NCBI RefSeq assembly: GCF_031143425.1
Contig: NC_090444.1
Span: 1,354,830,323-1,354,894,322, forward strand
DNA: 64,000 nt
Direction of reading: 5' to 3'
Source: Pleurodeles waltl
Lineage: Eukaryota; Chordata; Amphibia; Caudata; Salamandridae
Below the pieces are notes generated by a model, which ran no database searches, was not told the DNA's origin, and saw only the letters and a list, made by a program, of their open reading frames with translations. Position 1 is the stretch's first letter, and each line of letters begins with the position of its first letter. Below are positions 10,482 to 21,265 of the stretch, piece after piece. A program made the translations under genes and the position numbers.

Positions 10482-10854
10482 CTATTGAGTAAAAAAGTTG
10501 TGTACAATTTGCTGTCTGCGGTGCATTCCTGAAGCTGTGTTCTGCTGTTCCCCCTCATTTTCCCTGCCACCATTCTCCTCAGGCAGTTCTTGCTCTGGCT
10601 CATATAAAGGGATGTTCCTCCTCTCACAAATGTTGTGCAGGATAGCACAGGTAAGGATAATTTTACACACAATGTGTGGGGCATGTAGGAGGATGCCTCC
10701 TGTCATGTCCTGGCACCTGAATCTGGACTTCAGGATGCCAAAGGTCCTTTTCACAATGGTGCGTGTCCTCCGATGTGCCTCATTATAGGCACGCTCTGCT
10801 GCTGTGCGTGGGTTGGGGAATGGGGTCATGATCCATGGTTAAATCCCCGATCCG
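10482..10854 (-). pseudogene. HARBI1-like transposase, last exon
   Basis: The exon encodes the end of a DDE transposase. PWIMTPFPNP opens it, NEAHRRTRTIVKRTFGILKS carries the third acidic catalytic residue in the NEAHRR segment, and CAILHNICERRNIPL is the conserved C-terminal helix. A splice acceptor (CTTTTGCAG) lies directly upstream at about 10,855. Between the acceptor and PWIMTPF there is an in-frame TAA (10,839-10,841 on the plus strand), so a spliced product would stop within a few codons of this exon. The stop appears to be a single-base decay. The preceding exon is at 11,986-12,550, giving an intron of about 1.1 kb. Confidence 0.85.
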
Positions 10855-11985
10855 CTGCAAAAGATAATAGAAGTGAGTATTTTGTTAGTGCTGGCAACAG
10901 GAATGTCATGTAGCATGGCAGTTGATATTTTGTGTCGTCTGTGACTCATATATGTTTGTGGTATTTTGTGAGATCCTGGGCTTCTGTGAGATTTTTTCTG
11001 CAGTGGGTTGTTTGACTTGATAACTTGTGTTTGGCTCATTGACCTGGGATCTATGATTTTTTTTCTCCAAACTGTTGGTCAGTATGTGTGTACCATGCGT
11101 TGTGTAGTGTTCAACATGTTTTAGTGCGCTTTCAATGGAGGGGACATGATACTTCCACTCACACAATAGATTCAGATGTGGTGGTAACATGGTTGCACTA
11201 CATGGCCTGGACATCCCATCCATTTAGACATATGTCATTGCAGATTAAATGCAACAGTGAGGCCCTTTGATTTGGCTAGGTGACAATGCACAACACATCT
11301 CCATAAGTTGGCAGCACTGAGGTTTTCAGTATTGACAATGCACAATTTTCCCATGTGTGACTTGGTTCTAGGCAAACCTTTGTTGTTCCCTCTGTCAGTA
11401 GCTCATGTGCAACCGTGCACCTACACTATTGAACTTGCTCTAGGGAACCTGGCTAACTGCCTTGTGGAGGTGGATGTATCTGTGCAGGAAGGGCCATCTC
11501 CCTGTATGTATGCTATTTTAATGGATAATTGGCTCTTTCAGTGTGTGCAGCAGTGTGCAGTTTGCATTCGTGCCATATCAATATGTGTTCATAGCACAGT
11601 TCACTTCCTTATTGCAACCTGGCAACGGCACCCCAGGAGTGATGTATGATGTTGGGACTGCCTCATTATTTCCGTGTCACTTACATGTGAGTCAGCATCA
11701 TCATGCTATGTGTCTCATGGTGTTAGACCTGCTGCAACACACATTGCACACCCCTTCCACGATACATACTGCATGTGAGGGTGTCCAATGGACTATGTGG
11801 CCTAATGTAATTGTAAATGGTTCACCTTCCAAGTTGTACTTCCAGGGCAGGTCATGTCATTGTCACTGTGGGCTTTGACATTTGTCCCTTGTTGCTCTAA
11901 AGTGGCAGCTAATGTTTGTGGCAGCCGTCATTTGTCCAGAGGTGTGTATCCCATTGTGTCAGGGTGTACAACATAACTACCAGTA

Positions 11986-12563
11986 TCACATCTCAGTGTC
12001 AGCCTGCCCACGTGTCAATGTAGAGGTGTATGTTGAATCATGGACACTCCCAGGATACTTGGGCAAGATGTTAGTGAACAATCCCTGGTGGTCAAATATG
12101 GCCTGCACATTGATGGAATGCGTGTACTTTCTGTTCCGGAATAGGTTCTCTGTTGCTGCAGGTGGGACGATTCGGACATGGGTGCAGTCAATTGCACCAA
12201 GCACGTGCAGGCAGCCATAGATTTGGTAGAAGCCCTGTTTTATCTCCTGCTGCTTCTGCTGGGTGTTGGGGAAGCTGATGTGATGGGGTGTGAGGGAGAT
12301 TATGACACCCAGCACCTTGGGCAGGAAGGCAGAGAATGAGGGCTGTGATACCGCACCGACCAGGGCACCCCTTGTCTGGAAGTTGCCACTTGCCAACATA
12401 TGCAGGACAGCTAGCAGCTTGGTCACAGGTGGTATGCTGTGTAGTGTCTGCGGGTTAGCTGTTAGTTGTGGCTCAATATGGCACAGCAGCTGCTGCATGG
12501 CTTGCCAGTTGAATCGATACCGCTGGATGATGTCCTGTTCTCTGAGGCCATGGAGGGTTGTCT
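11986..12563 (-). pseudogene. HARBI1-like transposase, main exon (right part lost to an L1 insertion)
   Basis: This exon encodes most of the catalytic core. It opens with GLREQDIIQRYRFNWQAMQQ (helical N-terminal region), continues through VTKLLAVLHMLASGNFQ, reaches the first catalytic aspartate in LGAIDCTHVRI, and the second in KYPGSVHDSTY. The frame ends at a TGA after GQADTEM. A GT suitable as donor lies a few bases further (TACTG/GTAGTT), so a stop may again precede the splice. The codons N-terminal to GLREQ are the duplicated target site plus the L1 poly(A), not the native protein. The native N-terminus resumes 5.9 kb away at 18,428. The transposase would bind the terminal repeats and cut out the element. 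Confidence 0.9.
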
Positions 12564-12564
12564 T
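12551..12564. repeat. Target-site duplication of the L1, left copy
   Basis: TGGAGGGTTGTCTT is repeated exactly at 18,428-18,441. It abuts the T run (poly(A) of the minus-strand L1). Its last two T bases could belong to either. Confidence 0.9.
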
Positions 12565-12755
12565 TTTTTTTTTTTTCCTCATTCATCCCAGCCACGAGGT
12601 CTTTCCTTCGGTCTGATACCAAGCCATGCTCCTTGACCGGGGGAGGAAAAAGAGGGGCCTCCTTCTTTCTCTCTCACCAAATCCTCCTCTTGATGGAATA
12701 TAAAGGAGGACAAATTTGAGAGACAGCAAGGAAGAAATAATCATCAGACAAAATG

Positions 12756-15700
12756 TTATGCATTCGCCAATTGTGCATCCAACCAGGCTTTAAAAGATAG
12801 GCAGAATTTCTTTGACCTAGTGATACCCATTACCGTATCCATTTTAAATACAAATTTCACTTGGTCCAACCATTCTTTATAAGAGGGAATAATACTACCC
12901 ACCCATTTCCTACAGATTTCTCTTCTAGCTAATAAAACTGCATAAAATACCCACTTCTTCATATACGCCCTTAAATTTATTAACTGCTCCGATCTGCCAA
13001 AAATAACTAATAATGGGGTAATCTCGATCTCAGCCTCCAACACTTCCGAAATCGTATGTCTCACTGCGTCCCAAAAAAGTTGAATCGCCGAACACTTGAA
13101 AAACATATGGACGTCCGACGCCTTTTCCATCCCACACTTTCCACATTTAATCACCTCACCTTTCACCATCAAAAAGCTCTATGTAGTGTAAATATATGAT
13201 TTTGTCTGAACGGGGCAGGTTTCACCACTTGATATAGAGTGCGTATAGACACCTCCCAAGCCTCCACCAACAGTAACTCTGAAACAACATCACCCCAAAG
13301 TTCTTTAGGCAGATTAAATTCACCATCCCCAGCCTCTACCAACTCCCAATACCACAATGCTATGACTTTTTGACTTTTTTTGGGAGAGGATCTACTAAGA
13401 TTTTATCCTCTATCTGGGACTGCCAACCACATCTCTTATTATCCTAAGCTATCCACCCTTTCAATTGGAGATATTTTAGCCTCGACAAAGCCCCACCTGT
13501 CTTCTGTGACATTTCCTCCCAAGACAACAAGTCTCCTTCCTTCACTAGCTCTCCCCAGTGTTTAAAACCTGCTTTTTTAATTGGGGTGGCCAAAACATCC
13601 TTCAAACATTCTGGCGTGCCTGGCGAGTCCCAAATAGGTGACCATTTGCTAGAGTAATCAATCCCCAACAGAGACCTGACAGTGAACCATAATTGGGCAG
13701 CATCCCTCAGAAGTTTTAGCTTGATTTTTTTGAAGAATTTGGGATCCCCAAATTTGAACAAATAATTGTTTAACCCCTCCATTACTTGTGCTAACATCGC
13801 CTTAAACATACAACCCAAGTCTGTGGTACCTAAAGCAGAGCCCAAAATCCTGACATTCTTTTCAGTTGAAACACCCAACCATACACTAGCAAATCCGGTA
13901 ATGCTAATCCGCCTTTTTCCCTTTTCCTCCGCAGCTTTTTCCAAGAAATCCTCATTCCCTTCTGTGCCCAGATAAATGAATTTAATTCTTGCAGAAATTT
14001 GCCAATCCGAACTTTATCAAACAACAAAGGAATTATGTTGTATAAGAAAGTAACTTCAGGTAAAATTATCATTTAAATTAAATTAATTCTACCCAGAATT
14101 GATAAAGGTAAATACATCCAATTTTTCATAAGCTTCACTCCCTCATTAACAAGCTAAAATTTGCCTCGGCTATTTGCTCAACATCTCGAAGTATCTTAAT
14201 ACCAAGATACCTCATTTTGTTTTTAGTCGTCCAATTCCCCCTACTATGGTTCCACGCCATTATTACTGACTTGTCGGCAATTATCTGATAGCCCGATACC
14301 TTACCAAAATAATTAATTATATCCAAAACAGCTGGTAAAGCCGTATGTAAATCCGATGTACAAACTAACAAATCATCTACATAAAGGGAGGCTTTTTTTT
14401 CCCACTCCCCGTATGCAAATGAAGGGATTTTCTGCTCCTGTCTAATTCTTCTAGCAAGAGGTTTGATATATAAGTTAAACAATAGTAGCGAGAGTGGGCA
14501 TCCCTGTGTCGTACCCGTTAATATTTGGATGGGAGGAGTCAAACTTCCATTTACCAGAACCCTAGCCGCAGGTTTCGAATAAATGAAATGCATCGCCTGA
14601 CAAAATTTATCCCCAAAACTGTATTCTTTTAAAATATTGAAAGGAAAAACCCAATTCACCCTATCAAGTGCCTTTGCAGCATCTAACATTATTGCAGGTA
14701 AAGGGAGACTAACTGGAGTGGGGATATCAATTGTCCCTATTAAACTCCCCGTCAATTCGTGTAAATACCTCCCCTTCATAAATCCTTTCTGGTCCTTATG
14801 TATGAGACTACCCACCACTTTGTTTAATCGCTCTGCCAGCACCATAACAAAAACTTTATAATCAGCATTCAATAAACAATAAATGTTCTGTAGGACTCAC
14901 ACCTAACTGGACTTTTGCCTGGTTTCAAAACCACTGTGATAATAGCGCTATTCCATGATTCTGGTAGTGCCTCCCCCTTATCGTATATCTCCTCTAACAA
15001 AGCCAGCATTATCGGGATGATAGCATCCCCCAATATTTTATATAATTCAACTGGAATACCATCAGGGGCCGCAGCTTCCCCCCCTTGCATGACATAATTG
15101 CTGACTTGATCTCTTCCATCCTAAATTTCTGATCCATCATTTCCTTCTCTATGTCTGAAATTTTAGGAAGTGTATCCGCCTCCAACCAACTTTGAACCTC
15201 TTCATCTGTTACATAGTATCCTCTTTGTATAGATCAGAAAAAAAGATTGAAAAACCTCCCTAATATCATGGGAACTGGACTGTCTCTGACCCTTTTGATC
15301 AAAGATCTCTCGGATTTCATTTTTTGTCCTATCCGTCTTAACTTTCCAGGCCAACAGTTTGCTGTGATTCTCTCCATATTCGAAATGAGCCAACTTACTG
15401 ACATCCCATCGTTTTTTTAACCTGGAATGTAATAACGCCTCTAATTGCAATTTCAGATGAGACCTCCTAGCCTCTAACTGCTCTAAGGATTCTAAGCCAC
15501 CCATCTCTACATGATCACACTCATTCAATTTCCTTTCCAACACCTTCATTTCCAACCTATACTTCTTATCTCTTAGAACTGTGAGCCTCGTAATTTTGCC
15601 TCTTAGAATGGCTTTAAATGTATCCCAAACCATGCTTATTGAAGCAGAACCGATGTTAAACTTAAAAAATTCCTCCGTCTCTATAAAAAATTGAGACTTC

Positions 15701-16454
15701 ACCTCATCCTCCAATAGTAATGCTCGATCTAATGTCAACGTTCTCAACTCTCTTTTGGTGCTAAGATTGAGTGTTATAGCAACAGCAGAATGATTTGACA
15801 AATGTGCGGCCTTATATTCTAAATTATCCACCATATCTTCCAATCCCTGATCTAACAAAAAATAATCTATTTTAGATGCATGACCATACTTCTTATTTTT
15901 GAAGGAAAAGACCCGTTGTGTACCAGTTCCTACTCTCCAAATATCCCGCAAGCCCAGTTCTCTCATCCTGGATTTTAAAAAAATACTGAGATTTTAACAT
16001 GACTGCGGACATAGAACTTTGTGACCTATCTAAGTCATTATCCAACAAAACATTAAAATCCCCCCCATAACCACTGGGTTAGGAAAATCGAGAAGATGCA
16101 AGAACATTCCTTTCATTGGTTCTAAATCATCAGAGTTTGGACCATAAAAACCAACCACTGTTAACACTACAACTTGAATCTGAAGTCTAATTATAACCCA
16201 ACGATCCATGCTATCCACAGCAGTTTTTAACACAAGCGCATTAAGTTGCTGTTTGATGATTATGGCCACCCCCCTAATATTAGTAATATTCTCCGTGGAA
16301 ACCACCTGTCTGACCCACCGCTGAGAGTTAAATAACTTAAAACTTTCAGGCCCGTCAAATGAGTCTCCTGCAAAATGTAAGGATAGTCCTTCAAATATTG
16401 CAAAATTCTATTTCTCCTACTGTGTAATCTTAGCCCATTCACATTCCATGTCAT
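12756..16454 (-). pseudogene. L1 ORF2: endonuclease, reverse transcriptase and C-terminal zinc motif (frameshifted)
   Basis: Read in several frames from 16,454 downward. The apurinic-type endonuclease shows MTWNVNGL, LQETHLTGL, VVGFYGPNSDD, YGHASKIDYFLLD and LSNHSAVAITL, the last with asparagine where SDH is usual. The reverse transcriptase shows AAAPDGIPVELYK, KDQKGFMKGRYLHE, MLDAAKALDRVNW, GTTQGCPLSLLLFNLYI and the catalytic SLYVDDLLVC near 14,370. The C-terminal region contains a Cys/His cluster (KCGKCGMEKASDVHMFFKC). Breaks occur near 16,030, 15,200, 14,870, 14,135, 13,830, 13,444 and 13,170. The intact protein would nick DNA at T-rich sites and copy its own RNA there. Confidence 0.9.
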
Positions 16455-17021
16455 AATATGAAGGAACTACCATCCCTACCCGGTTTCTCTTCAGCATCAC
16501 CTATCTCTACCTAATCTTAATTTCAATTCTGCTATATCCTGGTGAAACTGGGGTGAAAGAGGTTTTCCTTTTACATATTTTTGTTTCCTTTTTCCCAAAT
16601 GCTCCCCACCTTGTGCTCCCCCGCCCCCCCCCCACCGTGCCCCACCTGTCCTCCCACCCCCAGGGAACCCATCCCTGATTCATATGGGCAAGTTGGTGAA
16701 GCCCTAACTACGGAGCGCCATCAAGAGGAAACTGACCAGAGGGACATTGAGAGGGGGATACTACCCCATCTTTCAAGGTGTTCCACTTCTGATTGATTCT
16801 AGCAAATCATCCGCTGTTTTTATGTCTCTCAAATTGTGCATCTTATTATTATACATCACTCGCAACGTAGCTGGGAATTTGAGTTGTGCTGATGCACCCA
16901 ACTTCTTAAAATCCTCAATGCGATTACCCTATTCCCACTTCCTACTAAGAGTTGCGCTAGCAAGGTCCGAACTAACTTCATAGGAAAAACCATCTCCTCT
17001 TAGTGATTTCTGTTTTAAGGC

Positions 17022-17662
17022 CTACAACAAGATTTTCTCTTTTAAAGCATAAGTCAGAAAATTGATCAAAATCTTCTGCGGTTTCTTCCTGGCAGGATCT
17101 CTCCTAAACGGGTCCCTATGTACCCTCTGTACCCTCTGTATGTCCGCCGCGATCTCCCTTTCAGATTCTTCAAACTGTAGGGATTTCTTGATAAGTGAGG
17201 CACAGAACATCTTGATATAATCCCCTTCCTGCCCCTCCGGTATGTTAAGCATTCTCAGGTTATTTCTCCTAGCCACATTCTCAATTCGCTCCAGCTTATC
17301 GCGTAAGTCCTGCTCAGAGTCCTTCGACTTCCGCAGATCCTGTTTAATCAATACTACTTCTTCTCACAAAGTTTCCGTAGAAACTTCCAGAAGCTGCTTT
17401 CTTTTTTCAAAAAGTCAAATTTACTCTCCAATGCCTCACACATCTCCTTTATGCTGGCCTGGTTTGCCTCAGACACAGAGAAACCTCTTTTGATCTCCCC
17501 AGTCAGTTTTGCAAACATCTCTTCCATGGGAGAGAGACAACCAGCTCCGCCCCTTTCCTCTGACCTTGACATCTGCAGAACACCCACCCCAGCATTATCA
17601 TTTCCCGTTAACACTTGGGAAGGCTCACCAGTCCGATTCTCCTGTAAATTAAAATCCACCAT
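17022..17662 (-). pseudogene. L1 ORF1 RNA-binding protein (frameshifted)
   Basis: Two adjoining frames (17,662-17,354 and 17,351-17,022) make up an ORF1p. It has a disordered N-terminus, a coiled coil around KSKDSEQDLRDKLERIENVA, and an RRM-like domain with RRNNLRMLNIPEGQEG and later PQKILINFLTYALKEKILL. The order coiled coil, RRM, C-terminal domain is that of L1 ORF1p, which trimerises and coats L1 RNA. A frame change sits inside the coiled coil, and the C-terminal domain after KEKILL is lost in-frame. ORF2 starts about 570 bases further on. Confidence 0.8.
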
Positions 17663-18402
17663 TGCAGCTGAACACTAATCTTTTTCCCCTCCACCGTCTT
17701 CGCCTGTCGTTTCCACACTCCCTTCAATCGGGCCACCTCCATCCTCTTACTCCCAGAGGGCTGCGCCCCTTCCTCTAGGCCCATAAGCCTTGTACGTTCG
17801 TCTGAGGCCACTAATGGGAGAATTTTAAAGTAGGACTACAACGAGGGGGTAATTTTGGGCCTTGTACTAACCGTACTAACCGGGGGGGTCTGTCTTCCCC
17901 CTTTTAATAAACAGCTTTCTCTGATGGAAGTTCTCTAAAGACGTCTCCTTTAAACAGTCACTGCTCACAACCACACACCCACCAGTCTTACCCCCAGGCT
18001 CACCTCATGCAACAGACCAACACTTTTCAGGCTGTCAATCTTCTCCTGTCCAAGCCTTTTCCTACCTCCACCTCTCCCCTACACCAAGCGAGCTTCCTCC
18101 TCCTCTGAAAAGGATAGAGGCACTCTGTGTGCCTCCTCATGGGTTGCCAGCTGAGTCAGCAGATTGCTTGTGCTGACTCTGCCGCTCCTCCTGCTGCCAC
18201 CACTGATCCTCCCTCGGTGAGGGAAACGTGCCACAGCAAGGCACGCCTTTCGCAGCTCCAGAGCTGCAAAATTCCAAAGTACAGCACCAGCGGCACCACT
18301 TGTGAAATGCTGTTTGCCGGTAAGCCAGCACATGTGCCCTCCTTTGCTTGCCCTCCTCCGGTTCCCATCAAGCGGACGCTCCGCGGCCCGTTACAGTGCC
18401 GG

Positions 18403-18414
18403 CCGCCATGTTCC
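18403..18414 (-). promoter_or_regulatory. YY1-like site at the L1 5' end
   Basis: On the minus strand, a dozen bases inside the L1 start, the sequence reads GAACATGGCGGC. A YY1 site with the core ATGGC near the first bases of the 5' UTR is well established in mammalian L1, where it positions transcription initiation. Location and core match here; function in this lineage is inference. Confidence 0.55.
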
Positions 18415-18427
18415 CCCCTGCAGCCCG

Positions 18428-18441
18428 TGGAGGGTTGTCTT
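18428..18441. repeat. Target-site duplication of the L1, right copy
   Basis: Exact copy of the 14 bases at 12,551-12,564, directly after the L1 5' end. In the undisturbed transposase these bases encode part of the junction between the basic N-terminus and the GLREQ helix. Confidence 0.9.
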
Positions 18442-18564
18442 GTTTCTGAATACTCTCGCCTGCCTTTTGCGTTGCCTTTGTGGGCCACGTTGGGGTGGTG
18501 GTGGCTGCTGCCGTTGGTCCTGTGCTCGGCGTAGTCTTGCAAGCTGCATCAGTAGCACCTCCAT
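18428..18564 (-). pseudogene. HARBI1-like transposase, N-terminal segment separated by the L1
   Basis: From the ATG at 18,564 the minus strand reads MEVLLMQLARLRRAQDQRQQ, then a proline/arginine-rich basic stretch, and ends with VFRNKTTLHG at the target-site duplication. The phase continues correctly into GLREQDII at 12,550 if the L1 and one copy of the duplication are ignored, so this and the main exon were one uninterrupted exon before the insertion. Basic, low-complexity N-termini of this kind are common in Harbinger transposases. The ATG lies about 370 bases inside the transposon terminus, which leaves room for a short promoter. Confidence 0.8.
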
Positions 18565-18589
18565 GTTGTCCTGTTGGTCTGTAATGTTG

Positions 18590-18934
18590 CTTGTGTGTGT
18601 TTTCCTTAAGCAGGGGTGTTTGCCTCATTTTAACGCCTGCCCTGACCCAGGCATTAAATTTTGATGCAAATCGAGTTTAGCCTCATTTTTCGGGTCCGCC
18701 TCCCACCCGTGCATCATTTTTGCCCTATTGGATAAATATGGTGTTAGGGTGTTTGAGTCATTTTTTTGGACGGGAACGCCTACCTTGCATCTTATTGATG
18801 CAAGGCGGTGTCACGCATCCTTAAAATTATGTTAACTAGACGGGTCTAGCGAGAAAAAATAAATATGGAGTTAGGTTTGCATTGGATTTGCATAAAAAAA
18901 TTACGCAAATCCGGTGCAGAGTATAAATATGGAC
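18590..18934 (-). repeat. Harbinger terminal region shared with short elements
   Basis: The stretch from AACGCCTGCCCTGACCCAGG to GTATAAATATGGACC aligns throughout, in reverse complement, with the first 310 bases of the elements at 54,888-55,808 and 60,691-61,571. Shared landmarks are a CGCAAATCCGGCG-like end, a TTAACTAGACGGGTCTAGCG hairpin, the pair GACGGGAACGCCTACCTTGC and GATGCAAGGCGG, and the AACGCCTG..CAGGC hairpin. It lies just upstream of the transposase ATG and so probably also carries the promoter. Confidence 0.75.
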
Positions 18935-20511
18935 CACAATTTGCTGGTGATGTCTTCATCTTCGAGTGACGTGGAAAAGTATTTACCAATGTATTGACAG
19001 AATCAGTCACTTTTCTATATTCTGGCTAATCATCAATTGATTGTCCCTCTTCGACACTGTTGCAAACATTCTCTTGTCCATCTACCAATTGTGAGATTGT
19101 ATTATTGATGGTAAATAACTGCTGATTGATACTTTTTAATATTGTTTACTTTGAAGGCATTGCACAGAGAGGATTGAGGCCTTTAAGTCCCCATGCAATT
19201 GTGAAGACTCAGCGTCGTCCACATATGCAAGTAGTCTGGTGTTTCAAGCTGTACTAGCTGAGCAATGACAGTGCATAAGCCTCCGCTGTACTGTCACCCA
19301 CTCATCAGACACATCATGAAAATCTGGCAACGGAAAAACAGCAGCTCTCCATCTGGATGGGAATACTTCAGTCTGAGTTGCTGATATTTCTCTAGTTTCC
19401 TCCGTCTCAGATGGACTGTATGGAGTTGCCTATTGCTCACTTTCATTTTCTGTCTGGGAGGCCACATGTGTGATAAATACATATACCTATATATGACTGT
19501 TATGAGTGTATATTACTTTTAATATTTAAATAGTGTAAAAGATATTTACATTTTTGTAAGTACTGTTGTTTAAGACCTAGTTTTGCATTGTGTATTATGT
19601 TTGATAAGGTTTCATATTTGTACTACAGCTCCCATAATTCATTAGAAGTGTACATTTCAGTAGATTTTGTGCCAAACAATGTGCTATCTACAATGAAAAA
19701 GAGGTACTTAGACTTGATGTTACTTATGGAAGTTGTAGGAGACCTAATTGATGGTCGTAGAAGGAGGGTTGGAAGTATCCATGTCATATAAACCTTCAAC
19801 ACTCTGGTGGTAGAGTGGACTATAAGAGTTTCCATGGGAGTGGGTGGTGGTTGATGCAAGGGTCTTTCGCATGTACCACATACTTCGGCCACTTTCTCTT
19901 TTGCTCTGGAGTGCAAATCATACCACCTTGTACATATTTCTGAAATGATATTCTGTGTGACTCCAATGGAATTAATTCTATTCATTATGTCCATCCAAAT
20001 TTAGCTTTTCAGGGATTCTGAAACATTAAAAGAGCTCTTCCCAAATAACTCCTCATTTTGGGCAGCGCGTTCTTCGGTTAAGACCTCCAGCTCTTTCTCA
20101 CTATATTTCAATTTGTGCTTTCTTACACCCACATCCTTATCTGTATCTTTTCTGTACATCTTTTTTTGTTGTGAACAGAAGCACACCAAGGTCGCTATTT
20201 CTGCATTCATAGCACTCCCTACATTCTTCTGTATTACAGAACACTGAGAGCAGCCTGTATTTAATGACTTCCTCATTGTGAGGTCATCAGGCTGCTCCCA
20301 AATGTGCTTTTGCAATCTGCAATTTCCAAATGCGGATTCACTATTTAGCAATTTGGCAATGAGGGATCCCTAATTTGTGATTCCTTATGCTACTAAATAG
20401 CAATTTTATCCACGATGAGTTTCTTACACATCAATTAGCAATTCTCAAATAGTGATTCGGTAACAATTACTATTTGGAAATCACTATTCATGACCTACAT
20501 ACATCTGGCCC
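18935..20511 (-). mobile_element. Second Harbinger family carrying a Myb/SANT-like gene
   Basis: The right end reads, on the minus strand, GGGCCAGATGTATGTAGG at 20,511. This is the terminus shared by the short elements at 20,525 and 24,546. About 340 bases inside begins a Myb/SANT-like gene that runs to about 18,950, where the sequence is cut by the terminus of the transposase-bearing Harbinger. The rest of this element is therefore displaced or missing. No transposase of this family is visible. Confidence 0.65.
18950..20170 (-). pseudogene. Myb/SANT-like DNA-binding protein gene (Harbinger accessory or MSANTD-like), broken
   Basis: On the minus strand HKLKYSEKELEVLTEE begins the first helix, ELFGKSSFNVSESLKS follows, then an in-frame TAA (about 19,999), then WMDIMNRINSIGVTQ and EICTRWYDLHSRAKEKVAEV. 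This is the tri-helix Myb/SANT-like domain with its spaced tryptophans. A proline-rich linker (PLHQPPPTPMETLIV) follows. Far downstream one frame resumes with SINQQLFTINNTISQLVDGQ and VTDSVNTLVNTFPRHSKMKT, which looks like the coiled-coil C-terminus of such proteins, reached through degraded or intronic sequence. The product would bind transposon ends together with a transposase. It is inactivated by the stop and probably truncated at 18,950. Confidence 0.7.
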
Positions 20512-20524
20512 TTTGAAACTTATT

Positions 20525-21265
20525 GGGCCAGATGTGCTAACATTAGGAATACCAATTTCTTAATTGTGATTCCCTCAGGAATCACAAGTAGGAAATCAGT
20601 ATTCCTAATGTATGACCCTTTTATTTCCAAATAGTGATTCATACTAGGTTGCAAATCGACCTACCTCGTAAATGTTTATGAGGTAGGTTGTAGTTTACTA
20701 CTTATTAGTTATTACAGTTCGGAGAGATGATGGGATGCTAGCTTTGGGAGACCACAATGTCTTTGATTGTTTTTAAATAAAGCATATTTTTTCTTTTGAA
20801 ATGCAGTCTGTCTTCATGAAAGGACAATGGGTTGCATTTCAAGAAAAGAAAATTAAATGTTTAAGTTTCATTTTTTAAGAGAATGCAGTTTTCCCTTCTT
20901 AACCACTGCCTGCTCTTAAAAAATATTATTTTTTACATTCTAAAATGGGACCCCTTCCCTTATGCAAATGGGTTACAACCAACTTGGAACTGGTGGTAGA
21001 CTATTACTGTTTTAAGATCGGAATTAGGTGGCATAACAATAATACATAACATTCCAATTCGGTATTTGGAAGGGACGCCCTAAACATGCATCGTCCAAAT
21101 ACCAAATCGATATGCATTCTCAATCACAAATAGCGATTCAGTAACATGTTGCTAAATTGCAGTTTGGGATTGAAAAATTCAAAATTGTATATTTGCATTC
21201 TCAAACAGCCTTATCCTGTGAATCAGGCCATTTGCAAATCCAAATAGGCTTGATAAATCTGGCCC
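20525..21265 (+). mobile_element. Complete 741-bp non-autonomous Harbinger-like element
   Basis: It starts GGGCCAGATGTGC and ends AAATCTGGCCC, imperfect inverted termini. Both sides carry ATT (20,522-20,524 and 21,266-21,268), a 3-bp duplication as expected for PIF/Harbinger. There is no coding capacity. An AATAAAG word with a following T run and CTGCAG-like stretch is shared with the copy at 5235. It lies 13 bases from the end of the Myb/SANT-bearing element, which has the same terminus, so the two form a tail-to-head pair. Confidence 0.75.

Larger units (their letters stand above)
12565..18427 (-). mobile_element. Near full-length L1-type LINE inserted in the Harbinger transposase
   Basis: The element reads on the minus strand. 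The 5' untranslated region lies at 18,427 to about 17,810, then come ORF1 (about 17,662-17,022), ORF2 (about 16,454-12,756), a short 3' region and a poly(A) tail seen as 14 T at 12,563-12,576. Identical 14-base flanks prove insertion by target-primed reverse transcription. Its 5' end begins with a GC-rich, CpG-containing region, so it is not 5'-truncated. Both ORFs carry frameshifts and stops, so it is dead, but gene order and nearly all domains are recognisable. At about 5.86 kb it has normal L1 length. Confidence 0.9.
9800..18934 (-). mobile_element. PIF/Harbinger transposon, transposase-bearing portion (interrupted by an L1)
   Basis: The transposase is read on the minus strand from an ATG at 18,564. 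It is broken by the L1 at 12,565-18,427, resumes to about 11,986, and finishes in a second exon at 10,854-10,482. The terminal region is 18,590-18,934, ending in GTATAAATATGGACC. The same 310-base terminus is found on the short elements at 54,888 and 60,691. The left terminus is not in view; the element probably extends leftward through 6-8 kb and perhaps to the window edge. Removing the L1 leaves an element of at least several kilobases, large for Harbinger. Confidence 0.75.

Noticed and set aside
11308..12220. Three plus-strand frames of 111-113 codons
   Set aside because: They overlap the Harbinger intron and lie antisense to the transposase exon; no domain recognised.
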